Source of the DNA: Clostridiales bacterium
GTDB lineage: Bacteria > Bacillota > Clostridia > Lachnospirales > Lachnospiraceae
Reading direction: 5' to 3'
Length of the DNA stretch: 20,232 nt
NCBI GenBank assembly: GCA_018365455.1
Contig: JAGZJZ010000092.1
Coordinates: 1 to 20,232, forward strand
Each line of letters starts with the position of its first letter. Position 1 is the first letter of the stretch. Position numbers and translations under genes: made by a program. Of the stretch, positions 7,050-14,039 are shown piece after piece. Under the pieces are notes generated by a model. It saw only the letters and a program-made list of their open reading frames with translations. It was not told the DNA's origin and ran no database searches.

Positions 7050-7078
7050 TTGAAAAATTTACCCGCATATGATATAGT
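7050..7078 (+). promoter_or_regulatory. Sigma-A promoter of the nanE-transporter operon
   Basis: TTGAAA (7050-7055), 17-base spacer, TATAGT (7073-7078). It is divergent from the nanA promoter, with the two -35 boxes about 35 bases apart, so one regulator could control both. Confidence 0.75.
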
Positions 7079-7116
7079 CTATTTATTGGACAGAACAACA
7101 AAGTTTAGAATTAAGA

Positions 7117-7136
7117 TCCGCTCATTTGGGAGCGGA
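7117..7136 (+). promoter_or_regulatory. Leader hairpin before the nanE ribosome binding site
   Basis: TCCGCTC (7117-7123) pairs with GAGCGGA (7130-7136) around a 6-base loop, ending a few bases before AAGGAGG. It may protect the mRNA 5' end or affect initiation. Confidence 0.45.
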
Positions 7137-7153
7137 GGGAAAGGAGGATATGG

Positions 7154-7846
7154 ATGACCAAGAAGGAGATAATGGACCAGATCCAGGGAGGGCTTATCGT
7201 ATCCTGTCAGGCATTAAAGGAAGAACCTCTTTATAGTTCGTATATCATGTCTCGCATGGCATATGCGGCGATGCTGGGAGGTGCATCCGGAATCCGGGCA
7301 AACACAGTGGAAGATATCACAGAGATTAAGAAGCTGGTAAATCTTCCTATTATAGGAATCATCAAACAGGACTATGAAGCGTGCGATATCTACATAACGC
7401 CTACTATGAAAGAGGTAGATGCACTGGTAGCATGTCAAGCCGAAATAATAGCGGCAGATGCAACCGGAAGGCTCAGGCCGGACGGTATGACGCTGGATGA
7501 GTTTTTTAAAGAGGTGCGGTTAAAGTATCCGGATCAGCTGTTTATGGCTGATTGCTCCAGTATAGAAGAAGGTCTTCATGCAGCAGAAATCGGATTTGAT
7601 TTCATTGGAACAACAATGAGCGGTTATACACCATATACGGAAGGAACGCAGCTTCCAAATTATGAAATGATGGAAACACTGGCAAGGGAAAGCAAAAAGC
7701 CTGTTATCGCAGAAGGCGGGATCTGGTGCCCGGAAGAATTAAAAAAGGCATTGGAAACCGGGGCATTTGCAGCCGTTGTCGGAACAGCAATCACAAGACC
7801 GATGGATATTACAAAACGGTATGTGGAAGCAATTAACCTGAAATAA
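7154..7846 (+). CDS. nanE: N-acetylmannosamine-6-phosphate 2-epimerase
   Basis: A 230-residue TIM-barrel enzyme that converts ManNAc-6-P to GlcNAc-6-P, joining sialate breakdown to amino-sugar metabolism. GGLIVSCQALKEEPLY (12-27) is the diagnostic N-terminus. GASGIRAN carries the substrate Arg48, Lys71 in GIIKQDY is the expected catalytic lysine, and ITPTMKEVDAL and IAADATGRLRP are typical. The phosphate-binding C-terminal loops (AEGGIWCPEE, AAVVGTAITRP) are present. AAGGAGG precedes the ATG. It is first in the rightward operon, ahead of the transporter genes. Confidence 0.93.
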   Translation: MTKKEIMDQIQGGLIVSCQALKEEPLYSSYIMSRMAYAAMLGGASGIRANTVEDITEIKKLVNLPIIGIIKQDYEACDIYITPTMKEVDALVACQAEIIAADATGRLRPDGMTLDEFFKEVRLKYPDQLFMADCSSIEEGLHAAEIGFDFIGTTMSGYTPYTEGTQLPNYEMMETLARESKKPVIAEGGIWCPEELKKALETGAFAAVVGTAITRPMDITKRYVEAINLK

Positions 7847-7864
7847 TTAACAGGACGTTAATTA
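7844..7864 (+). repeat. Hairpin between nanE and the binding-protein gene
   Basis: A perfect 8-bp inverted repeat, TAATTAAC (7844-7851) with GTTAATTA (7857-7864). It overlaps the nanE stop codon. No T-run follows, so it is not a terminator; it could be an mRNA processing or stability element. Confidence 0.5.
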
Positions 7865-7907
7865 TCATAAACGAAAACTAAACTATCTTAAGGAGGAAAA
7901 GAAAAAT

Positions 7908-9344
7908 ATGAAAAGGAAAGCAATAGCACTTTTACTGGCTTGTACTATGGCACTTTCACTTGCAGCCTGCGGAGGAGGATCTTCCAGTTCAGGAACGACA
8001 GAGGCGAAGACGGAAGCGAAGACAGACGCAGCTACCGAAGCAAAATCAGAAGCAGCAGCAACTGAGGCAAAAGCAGATGAGACACAGGCAGCAGATGCGG
8101 AAACGAAAGAGGCTTCAGCCGGTGGTACAACGGAGATTACATGGTGGGCATTCCCTACATTTACACAGGAAAATGCTGGTGATGCATTTGGATCATATGA
8201 ACAGAAAATTATCGATGCTTTCGAAGAAGCCAACCCGGATATCAAGGTGAAACTGGAGACAATTGACTTTACATCAGGACCGGAAAAGATTGTTACGGCA
8301 ATTGAAGGCGGGACAATCTGTGATGTGTTATTCGATGCTCCGGGACGTATCATTGACTATGGTAAGAGCGGCAAGCTGGCAGAATTAAATGATATGTTTA
8401 CCGATGACTTCGTAAAAGATGTTGGAAACGATCAGCTTCTTCAGGCATGTAAAGCCGGAGATACTGCTTATATGTACCCAATCAGCTCCGCACCTTTTTA
8501 TATGGCATTTAACAAACAGATGGCAGAAGATGCAGGCGTTGCTGATTTAATCAAAGATGGCTGGACAACAGATGATTTTACAACTGTTATAACCGCTTTA
8601 CATGACAAAGGATATAATCCGGGTTCTGTATTCTGCAGTGGACAGGGCGGCGACCAGGGAACACGTGCATTTGTGGCAAACCTCTACAGCAGTTCTATTA
8701 CAGATGATGCTGTTACAAAATACACCATTAACGATGCAAATGGTGTAAAAGCCCTTGAGTTTATCAAAAAAGCAGTGGATGACGGTACTTTAATGAATGG
8801 TTCCGCATACAACGGCGGTGATGATATCCAGAACTTTGCAAACGGACAGACATCCTTCACACTTTTATGGTCTCCTGCACAGCCCGAAACCCAGAAAGAG
8901 CTGTTAGAATCCAGTAAAGTAGAGTATATCGAAGCTCCATTCCCATCCGATGACGGAGTTCCTGAATTAGAGTATCTGGTAAATGGTTTCTGCGTATTTA
9001 ATAACGGTGACGATGCCAAGATCGAAGCTTCTAAGAAATTCATCCAGTTCGTATGCGATGACAGTGAATGGGGACCAAAAGATGTAATCAGAACAGGTTC
9101 TTTCCCGGTTCGCCAGTCCTTTGGAGATCTGTACAACAATGAAAGAATGACAACTCTGGCAGGCTGGACCAAATATTATTCACCATATTACAACACCATC
9201 GACGGATTTGCTGAAATGAGAACTTTATGGTTCCCAATGCTTCAGGCAGTCATGAATGGAGATAAAGACCCACAGGCGGCAGCAGATGAATTCGTACAGC
9301 AGGCAGATGCTTCCATTACAAATGCGGCAGCAACAGCGAAATAA
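7908..9344 (+). CDS. ABC transporter substrate-binding lipoprotein (family 1 sugar type), sialic acid candidate
   Basis: A 478-residue lipoprotein that captures the sugar outside the cell. A signal peptide ends in a lipobox LSLAAC with the lipidated Cys21. A low-complexity linker rich in Ala, Thr, Glu and Lys (about 25-75) tethers the binding domain, which starts near EITWWAFPTF. The fold is that of extracellular solute-binding family 1 (ITWWAF, ANPDIKVK, a gapped YMYP loop, late NGFCVF). AAGGAGG precedes the start. Sialic acid, or a derivative such as 2,7-anhydro-Neu5Ac as in Ruminococcus gnavus, is inferred from position between nanE and the two permeases; the binding residues cannot be read directly. 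Confidence 0.85.
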   Translation: MKRKAIALLLACTMALSLAACGGGSSSSGTTEAKTEAKTDAATEAKSEAAATEAKADETQAADAETKEASAGGTTEITWWAFPTFTQENAGDAFGSYEQKIIDAFEEANPDIKVKLETIDFTSGPEKIVTAIEGGTICDVLFDAPGRIIDYGKSGKLAELNDMFTDDFVKDVGNDQLLQACKAGDTAYMYPISSAPFYMAFNKQMAEDAGVADLIKDGWTTDDFTTVITALHDKGYNPGSVFCSGQGGDQGTRAFVANLYSSSITDDAVTKYTINDANGVKALEFIKKAVDDGTLMNGSAYNGGDDIQNFANGQTSFTLLWSPAQPETQKELLESSKVEYIEAPFPSDDGVPELEYLVNGFCVFNNGDDAKIEASKKFIQFVCDDSEWGPKDVIRTGSFPVRQSFGDLYNNERMTTLAGWTKYYSPYYNTIDGFAEMRTLWFPMLQAVMNGDKDPQAAADEFVQQADASITNAAATAK

Positions 9345-9361
9345 GGATTCAGAGTAAAACT

Positions 9362-9414
9362 ACAGAGGGCGCTGCAATCGGATATTAGCACCATAATTGC
9401 AGCGCCTGATCTGT
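9362..9414 (+). repeat. Strong hairpin between binding-protein and permease genes
   Basis: GGCGCTGCAAT (9368-9378) pairs perfectly with ATTGCAGCGCC (9396-9406); ACAGA (9362-9366) and TCTGT (9410-9414) extend it outward. No T-run follows. In ABC operons such a structure usually protects the binding-protein mRNA and lowers permease expression. Confidence 0.75.
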
Positions 9415-9457
9415 AACATCATCTATTTATTACACTTATGGGATTTGGAGGGAAAAC

Positions 9458-10348
9458 ATGAAAAAAGTAAATAAGCTAAGAATGAGAGAAACAATAGTAT
9501 CTTATTGTTTTCTGGCTCCAGCGTTACTCTTTTTTTTGATATTTGTATTAATACCTATGATAATGGGGGTATTTACCAGCTTTTTCCGCTATACAATGAA
9601 AGAATTTACTTTTGTGGGATTAAATAATTACATCACAATGATTCAGGATTCGACGTTTCAGAAATCACTGGTCAACACACTTATTATCGTAATCGGCTCC
9701 GTTCCGATTGTAGTAGCATTTGCGTTATTTGTTTCTTCACAGACATATGAGAGAAAGGCATTTGCAAGATCCTTTTTCAGATGTGTATTTTTCCTTCCGG
9801 TTGTTACTGGTACGGTTGCCGTAACAGTAGTCTGGAGATGGATATATGATCCGCTTTCCGGTATTTTAAACTACACCTTAAAGGCTGGTCATGTGATAAG
9901 TCAGAATATTATGTGGCTGGGAGATAAGAAGTATGCCCTTGGGGCAATTATTATCATCCTGTTGACAACCGCGGTTGGACAGCCAATTATTTTATATATT
10001 GCTGCAATGGGGAATATTGACAAATCCTTGGTGGAAGCAGCAGAGGTTGACGGTGCCAATAAGTTCCAGGTGTTCTGGAAAATCAAATGGCCGAGCCTGC
10101 TTCCCACAACACTTTACATAGTAGTAATTACAACCATTAACTCTTTCCAGTGTTTCTCGCTCATCCAGTTATTGACTTCCGGCGGGCCTAACTTCGCAAC
10201 CACGACGATTATGTATTACCTGTACGAAAAAGCATTTAAGCTGTCCGAGTATGGATATGCCAATGCAATGGGTGTATTTTTAACCGTGGTAATCGGTATC
10301 ATCAGTCTGCTTCAGTTTAAATTCCTGGGCAGCGATGTAGAATATTAG
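9458..10348 (+). CDS. ABC sugar transporter permease (MalF type)
   Basis: A 296-residue inner-membrane permease with about six hydrophobic segments, the first after a short basic N-terminus. The cytoplasmic EAA loop, EAAEVDGANKFQVFWKIKWP, would dock the ATPase. GGPNFATTT before the last helices is typical of the MalF-like partner. TGGAGGG precedes the ATG. It pairs with the next gene to form the channel of the sialic acid importer. No ATP-binding protein is encoded in the cluster, so a shared MsmK-like ATPase elsewhere is likely. Confidence 0.9.
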   Translation: MKKVNKLRMRETIVSYCFLAPALLFFLIFVLIPMIMGVFTSFFRYTMKEFTFVGLNNYITMIQDSTFQKSLVNTLIIVIGSVPIVVAFALFVSSQTYERKAFARSFFRCVFFLPVVTGTVAVTVVWRWIYDPLSGILNYTLKAGHVISQNIMWLGDKKYALGAIIIILLTTAVGQPIILYIAAMGNIDKSLVEAAEVDGANKFQVFWKIKWPSLLPTTLYIVVITTINSFQCFSLIQLLTSGGPNFATTTIMYYLYEKAFKLSEYGYANAMGVFLTVVIGIISLLQFKFLGSDVEY

Positions 10349-10364
10349 GAGGGAGGGCATAAAG

Positions 10365-11192
10365 ATGAACAAAAAATCCACACCATTTACCATTGTTTCA
10401 ACTGTTATTCTGAGCATATTGACTGTCATCTTTGTTTTTCCTTTTTACTGGATCATGACAGGTGCATTCAAGTCACAGGGGGATGCAGTGAAGATTCCGC
10501 CACAATGGTGGCCCGCCAATCCGACGATTGAGCAGTTTCAAAGGCTGCTGGTGCAAAATCCGGCAGCAAGATGGCTGTTAAATAGTGTTCTGATTGCGCT
10601 GATTACCATGCTGGCTGTCTGCCTCACATCGGCACTTGCCGGATACGTTTTAGCAAAAAAACGCTTTTATGGACAGAAGATTTTATTTACAATTTTTATC
10701 GGTGCAATGGCACTTCCAAAGCAGGTTATCCTGGTACCGCTGGTTAATATGATCAGCTGGATGGGAATCCATGACACAATGGCTGCGGTTATCCTGCCGT
10801 TAATTGGCTGGCCCTTCGGTGTATTCCTGATGAAGCAGTTCAGTGAAAACATTCCAACGGAACTGCTGGAATCAGCAAAAATAGACGGTTGTACCGAACT
10901 GCGTACTTTTACCAGCATTGCATTTCCAATTGTGAAGCCGGGATTTGCCGCATTGGCGATCTTTACCTTCATTAATACCTGGAACGATTACTTTATGCAG
11001 TTAGTTATGCTGTCTTCCAGAAAGAACCTGACGATTCCCCTTGGCGTAGCTACCATGCAGGCAGAACTTTCAACGAATTACGGACTGATTATGGCAGGTG
11101 CAGCTCTGGCAGCAATCCCCATTGTTGCGGTATTCCTGATTTTCCAGAAATACTTTACACAGGGTATTACCATGGGGGCAGTAAAAGGTTAA
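10365..11192 (+). CDS. ABC sugar transporter permease (MalG type)
   Basis: A 275-residue permease with six predicted membrane segments, starting 16 bases after its partner with GGAGGGAGGG upstream. FPFYWIMTGAFK near the N-terminus and the EAA-type loop ESAKIDGCTELRTFTSIAFP followed by KPG are hallmarks of MalG-like proteins. TWNDYFMQL and the final TQGITMGAVKG are also typical. The rightward transporter segment ends here, before the structured gap at 11193-11497. Confidence 0.9.
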   Translation: MNKKSTPFTIVSTVILSILTVIFVFPFYWIMTGAFKSQGDAVKIPPQWWPANPTIEQFQRLLVQNPAARWLLNSVLIALITMLAVCLTSALAGYVLAKKRFYGQKILFTIFIGAMALPKQVILVPLVNMISWMGIHDTMAAVILPLIGWPFGVFLMKQFSENIPTELLESAKIDGCTELRTFTSIAFPIVKPGFAALAIFTFINTWNDYFMQLVMLSSRKNLTIPLGVATMQAELSTNYGLIMAGAALAAIPIVAVFLIFQKYFTQGITMGAVKG

Positions 11193-11497
11193 TGATCTTT
11201 TGTGAATAATATAAAAGCAATACCAGCTTTGTGGCAGTAAACTGAATCTCGGAAAGTTGGGCGTGGAAAACTGGTATGGGCGGAGGAAGCGTAGAGCAGA
11301 GCTGACGGAGTCCATACCAGTTTTTTACGCCCATCTTTTGTACACTACCTACTGATACAAAGCGTATTACTCAGCAAAACCCCAATATCATGCATTTAAT
11401 AAACCACAAATAAAGTGTTCTCTCAAACACGGATTGATGAAATGTCATTGTGTGAAAGAGAGTGACACTTACTTACAGATCAGAAAGGATCTAAAAG
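11193..11497 (+). other. Gap between permease and yhcH, with several dyads
   Basis: No gene is seen here. Besides the long hairpin, it holds a short dyad CTTTTGTA...TACAAAG (11336-11361). It also holds a larger imperfect palindrome at 11412-11469: AAGTGT and CTCTC on the left, GAGAG and ACACTT on the right. The latter ends about 30 bases before the yhcH start and could be an operator or an mRNA structure. No convincing promoter was found, though a separate one for yhcH-nanK-nanR is plausible. Confidence 0.5.
11219..11333 (+). promoter_or_regulatory. Three-segment hairpin region after the transporter (terminator/attenuator candidate)
   Basis: A 22-bp stem joins 11258-11279 to 11312-11333, with two central G-U pairs and a 32-base loop. 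Its upper part, AAAACTGGTATGG with CCATACCAGTTTT, is followed by T residues and can act as an intrinsic terminator. An upstream segment, AATACCAGCTTT (11219-11230), can pair with the same AAACTGGTAT arm, so formation of one helix would exclude the other. This is the layout of an attenuator. It may also just be a long terminator next to a fortuitous repeat. Confidence 0.6.
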
Positions 11498-11950
11498 ATG
11501 ATATATGATAATTTAGAAAATATACAGCGTTATCGCGGTATAAGCAAATACCTGGACTTAGCAGTTGATTTCCTGGCTGCCAATGATCTGCGTTTATTAC
11601 CCCTGGGAAGGACAGAAATTATGGGGGAAGATGTTTTTGTAAACGTAATGGAAGCCCAGGCTCAGGAGGAGTCAATAGGCAAGTTTGAGATTCACAGAAA
11701 ATATATGGATATTCAGATCGATATAGAAGGAACAGAAATGATACAAATTGGCTTAGGTGAGGCGGAGACTTTGGACTGCTTCAATGAGCAGACAGATTTT
11801 GGGACAGTTTCCTGCTCCAGGTCTGCTTCCTGCGTTATGGGACCGGGGCGATTTATCATTTGTATGGGTGAGGAACCCCATAAGCCTGGAATTGTGGTAA
11901 GTGAGGAGCGTTTTCTGAAAAAATGTGTAATAAAGGTCGCAGTTAGATAA
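11498..11950 (+). CDS. nanQ: YhcH/YjgK/YiaL family protein, probable sialic acid anomerase
   Basis: A 150-residue cupin-like protein of the family that includes E. coli YhcH (NanQ), reported to speed anomer interconversion of sialic acid for the lyase. The sequence shows FEIHRKYMDIQ (Glu64, His66) and EEPHKPG (His128), the conserved metal-site segments. AAAGGAT lies before the ATG. Its position next to nanK in a nan cluster supports the role. The gene name is by family and context, not proof of activity. Confidence 0.85.
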   Translation: MIYDNLENIQRYRGISKYLDLAVDFLAANDLRLLPLGRTEIMGEDVFVNVMEAQAQEESIGKFEIHRKYMDIQIDIEGTEMIQIGLGEAETLDCFNEQTDFGTVSCSRSASCVMGPGRFIICMGEEPHKPGIVVSEERFLKKCVIKVAVR

Positions 11951-11980
11951 ATTGTTTGATGGTAAAAGAGAGGAATCGGT

Positions 11981-12865
11981 ATGAAAATAGCAGTGCTTGA
12001 CATCGGTGGAACATCTATAAAATCAGGAGAGTTTACCGAGGGGCGTTTATACAATATAAGGGAAACTGACACAAATGCGCAAAAGGGCGGTGCCTGGGTA
12101 ATGGAAAGAGCAATGGAGATACTGGATCAATACCAGGGGTTTGACCGGATCGGAATCAGCACGGCAGGGCAGGTGGATTCTTCAAAAGGCAGTATCCGTT
12201 ATGCCAACTCTAACATACCCGGTTATACGGGGATGGAAGTGAAGCGGATGATGGAAGAACGATTTCATGTACCTGCAGCAGTTGAGAACGATGTAAATGC
12301 CGCTGCTCTGGGAGAGGCAAACTTTGGTGCCGGCCGGGAATTCTCTGATTTCTTGTGCCTGACTTATGGTACCGGCGTAGGCGGGGCAATTGTAATTGAC
12401 CATAAAATCTATAAGGGCAGCAATTTTTCAGCAGGAGAGTTCGGCGGTATCGTCATACATCCCCAGGACCGGAACGCGTCACAGGATATTTTCAGCGGAT
12501 GCTATGAGCGCTATGCGTCTACCACAGCTTTGGTCCAGAATGCAATGCTGCTGGATGAAAGCCTTTGCAATGGAAGAAAGATATTTGAAAGGCGGGGAGA
12601 AGATAAAGTGGCAGAGATTATTGACGCATGGATTGAAGAAATTGTACTGGGACTGGTGTCTCTTACACACATTTTTAATCCTTCCTGCATAATTTTAGGC
12701 GGAGGGGTTATGAAACAAAAATACATACTGGATAAAATCTGTAACATTCTGTATAATAATGTCATGGAGAGCTATCGTGACGTAAATATTAGACAGGCAC
12801 AGTTAGGGAATACAGCCGGATTATTGGGGGCTGTACAGATAGCCTTGGATTTAAAGGGAGATTGA
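11981..12865 (+). CDS. nanK: ROK-family kinase, probable N-acetylmannosamine kinase
   Basis: A 294-residue ROK sugar kinase that would phosphorylate ManNAc to ManNAc-6-P, the step between NanA and NanE. It has the ATP phosphate motif DIGGTSIK (7-14), ENDVNAAALGE with catalytic Asp104, and GTGVGG (130-135). The zinc site typical of ROK proteins is missing: the His of GE(L/F)GH is Gly156, and the CxCGxxGC knuckle is reduced to a lone SGCYE (Cys174). GAGAGGAAT precedes the ATG. It starts 30 bases after yhcH, in the same operon. The substrate is assigned from context; a glucokinase-like activity cannot be excluded by sequence alone. Confidence 0.87.
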   Translation: MKIAVLDIGGTSIKSGEFTEGRLYNIRETDTNAQKGGAWVMERAMEILDQYQGFDRIGISTAGQVDSSKGSIRYANSNIPGYTGMEVKRMMEERFHVPAAVENDVNAAALGEANFGAGREFSDFLCLTYGTGVGGAIVIDHKIYKGSNFSAGEFGGIVIHPQDRNASQDIFSGCYERYASTTALVQNAMLLDESLCNGRKIFERRGEDKVAEIIDAWIEEIVLGLVSLTHIFNPSCIILGGGVMKQKYILDKICNILYNNVMESYRDVNIRQAQLGNTAGLLGAVQIALDLKGD

Positions 12866-12890
12866 GAGTAAATACCAAGGAGGTGAACAG

Positions 12891-13751
12891 GTGGATAACA
12901 CAAACATCATTTTAGAGATTCAGTCATCTTACAATCAATTTACAAAAGCGGAGAAAAAGGTGGCGGATTACGTAATCAAGAATCAGAGTAAGGTTTTGTA
13001 CATGTCGATAACGGATCTGGCAGATGCCTGTAAGGTAGGCGATACCAGTGTATATCGGTTCTGCAGAACAATGAAACTGCAGGGATACCAGGAATTCAAA
13101 ATGCGGTTGTCACTCAGTCAGGGAGCTACTTCCAGCAGCAGTACTAAGACGGTACTGGAAAGCCGGCGTTTTGACGACAGCCTGGGAGAGATGGCAGAAA
13201 AAGTTCTGCAATTACATTTAGCTGCAATCAAAGAGACTTATATGCTGCTGAGCAGGGATAACTTTGACAAAATACTGGATATGTTTGACCAGGCAAAGAG
13301 GGTTTTCTTCTTTGGGATTGGAGATAGCCTTCTGACTGCAGAAGAAGCAAGGAATAAATTTTTAAGAATTACCAATAAGGTAATCTGCATTACGGATCCT
13401 CATATGCAGGCCATGGCAGCGTCTATGACAACCGAAGAGGATCTGATTGTAATTATATCTTACTCAGGAGCAACAAAAGACAATATACATGTAGCAAAAG
13501 TGGCGAAGTCCGCGGGAGCAAAGATTGCATGTATTACGCATTTCCAGAAATCACCGCTGACATCATATTCGGATGCCATATTATTATGCGGTTCCAGTGA
13601 AGGCCCGTTAGAGGGCGGCTCCATGACGGCAAAGCTGAGTCAGTTGTATTTAATAGATTTGTTATATCAGGAATTTTATGAGAAAAATTATGAAAGCTGC
13701 AAGTACAATAATGAAGGAACATCACGGGCAGTAGTAGAAAAATTATTCTAA
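12891..13751 (+). CDS. nanR: RpiR-family transcriptional regulator of the nan locus
   Basis: A 286-residue RpiR-type regulator. The N-terminal winged helix-turn-helix (about 1-78) includes SITDLADACKVGDTSVYRFCR, and the C-terminal SIS domain (about 125-260) has the sugar-phosphate segment VIISYSGATKDN. It probably senses an amino-sugar phosphate (ManNAc-6-P or GlcNAc-6-P) and controls the two divergent promoters. The start codon is GTG at 12891, chosen because AAGGAGGT lies 5 bases upstream (12878-12885). It follows nanK by 25 bases and ends the operon before a strong terminator. The name is by function and position; it is not homologous to the GntR-type NanR of E. coli. Confidence 0.85.
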   Translation: MDNTNIILEIQSSYNQFTKAEKKVADYVIKNQSKVLYMSITDLADACKVGDTSVYRFCRTMKLQGYQEFKMRLSLSQGATSSSSTKTVLESRRFDDSLGEMAEKVLQLHLAAIKETYMLLSRDNFDKILDMFDQAKRVFFFGIGDSLLTAEEARNKFLRITNKVICITDPHMQAMAASMTTEEDLIVIISYSGATKDNIHVAKVAKSAGAKIACITHFQKSPLTSYSDAILLCGSSEGPLEGGSMTAKLSQLYLIDLLYQEFYEKNYESCKYNNEGTSRAVVEKLF

Positions 13752-13756
13752 AAATG

Positions 13757-13803
13757 ACATGCTGTCTGGTCAGAAACAGATTTCTGTCAGGCGGCATATT
13801 TTT
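13757..13803 (+). terminator. Intrinsic terminator of the nan operon
   Basis: ATGCTGTCTG (13759-13768) pairs with CAGGCGGCAT (13788-13797), with two G-U pairs. An inner CAGAAA/TTTCTG stem (13771-13786) continues it, and a T-rich tail follows. Confidence 0.85.
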
Positions 13804-13866
13804 ATAGCTCTTCATTCATTGCTCATCATAATAAAATTCAGATGAACTATGAGATAGAAACAATTC

Positions 13867-13895
13867 TTGCCAAATGAAATATTTTATGATATGAT
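13867..13895 (+). promoter_or_regulatory. Sigma-A promoter of the MATE gene
   Basis: TTGCCA (13867-13872), 17-base spacer, TATGAT (13890-13895). The start near 13902 gives a leader of about 140 bases that contains the 13927 hairpin. Confidence 0.65.
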
Positions 13896-13926
13896 TTTCT
13901 AAGTTTTAACTTCATAGAATGCTTTT

Positions 13927-13983
13927 AAAGCTATATGTTTGCCTGTTTCTGAATTAAATAGGAAAATATATGGCTTTTTCTTT
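13927..13983 (+). terminator. Terminator-like hairpin inside the MATE leader (attenuator candidate)
   Basis: An 18-position stem joins 13927-13944 to 13960-13977 with 17 pairs (two G-U) and one G-A mismatch, a 15-base loop, and TTTTTCTTT directly after. It lies between the promoter and the MATE start codon (14040), so it would stop transcription unless prevented. No known riboswitch aptamer was recognised in the short sequence before it. Confidence 0.65.
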
Positions 13984-14039
13984 GTGATTATCGTTATACG
14001 TAAAATGGAATTTGACTGAATGAGGAGGAAGAACAAGTT

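Noticed and set aside
7883..8353. Minus-strand frame rich in Ala, Ser and Val
   Set aside because: It mirrors the low-complexity linker of the binding lipoprotein; no start signals.
11258..11333. Ends of a small transposable element (MITE)
   Set aside because: The 22-bp inverted repeat has only a 32-base loop and no target-site duplication was visible; a terminator/attenuator explains it better.
13896..14039. Guanidine (ykkC) or other known riboswitch before the MATE gene
   Set aside because: The conserved ACGA-type blocks of the guanidine class are absent and the leader before the hairpin is too short.
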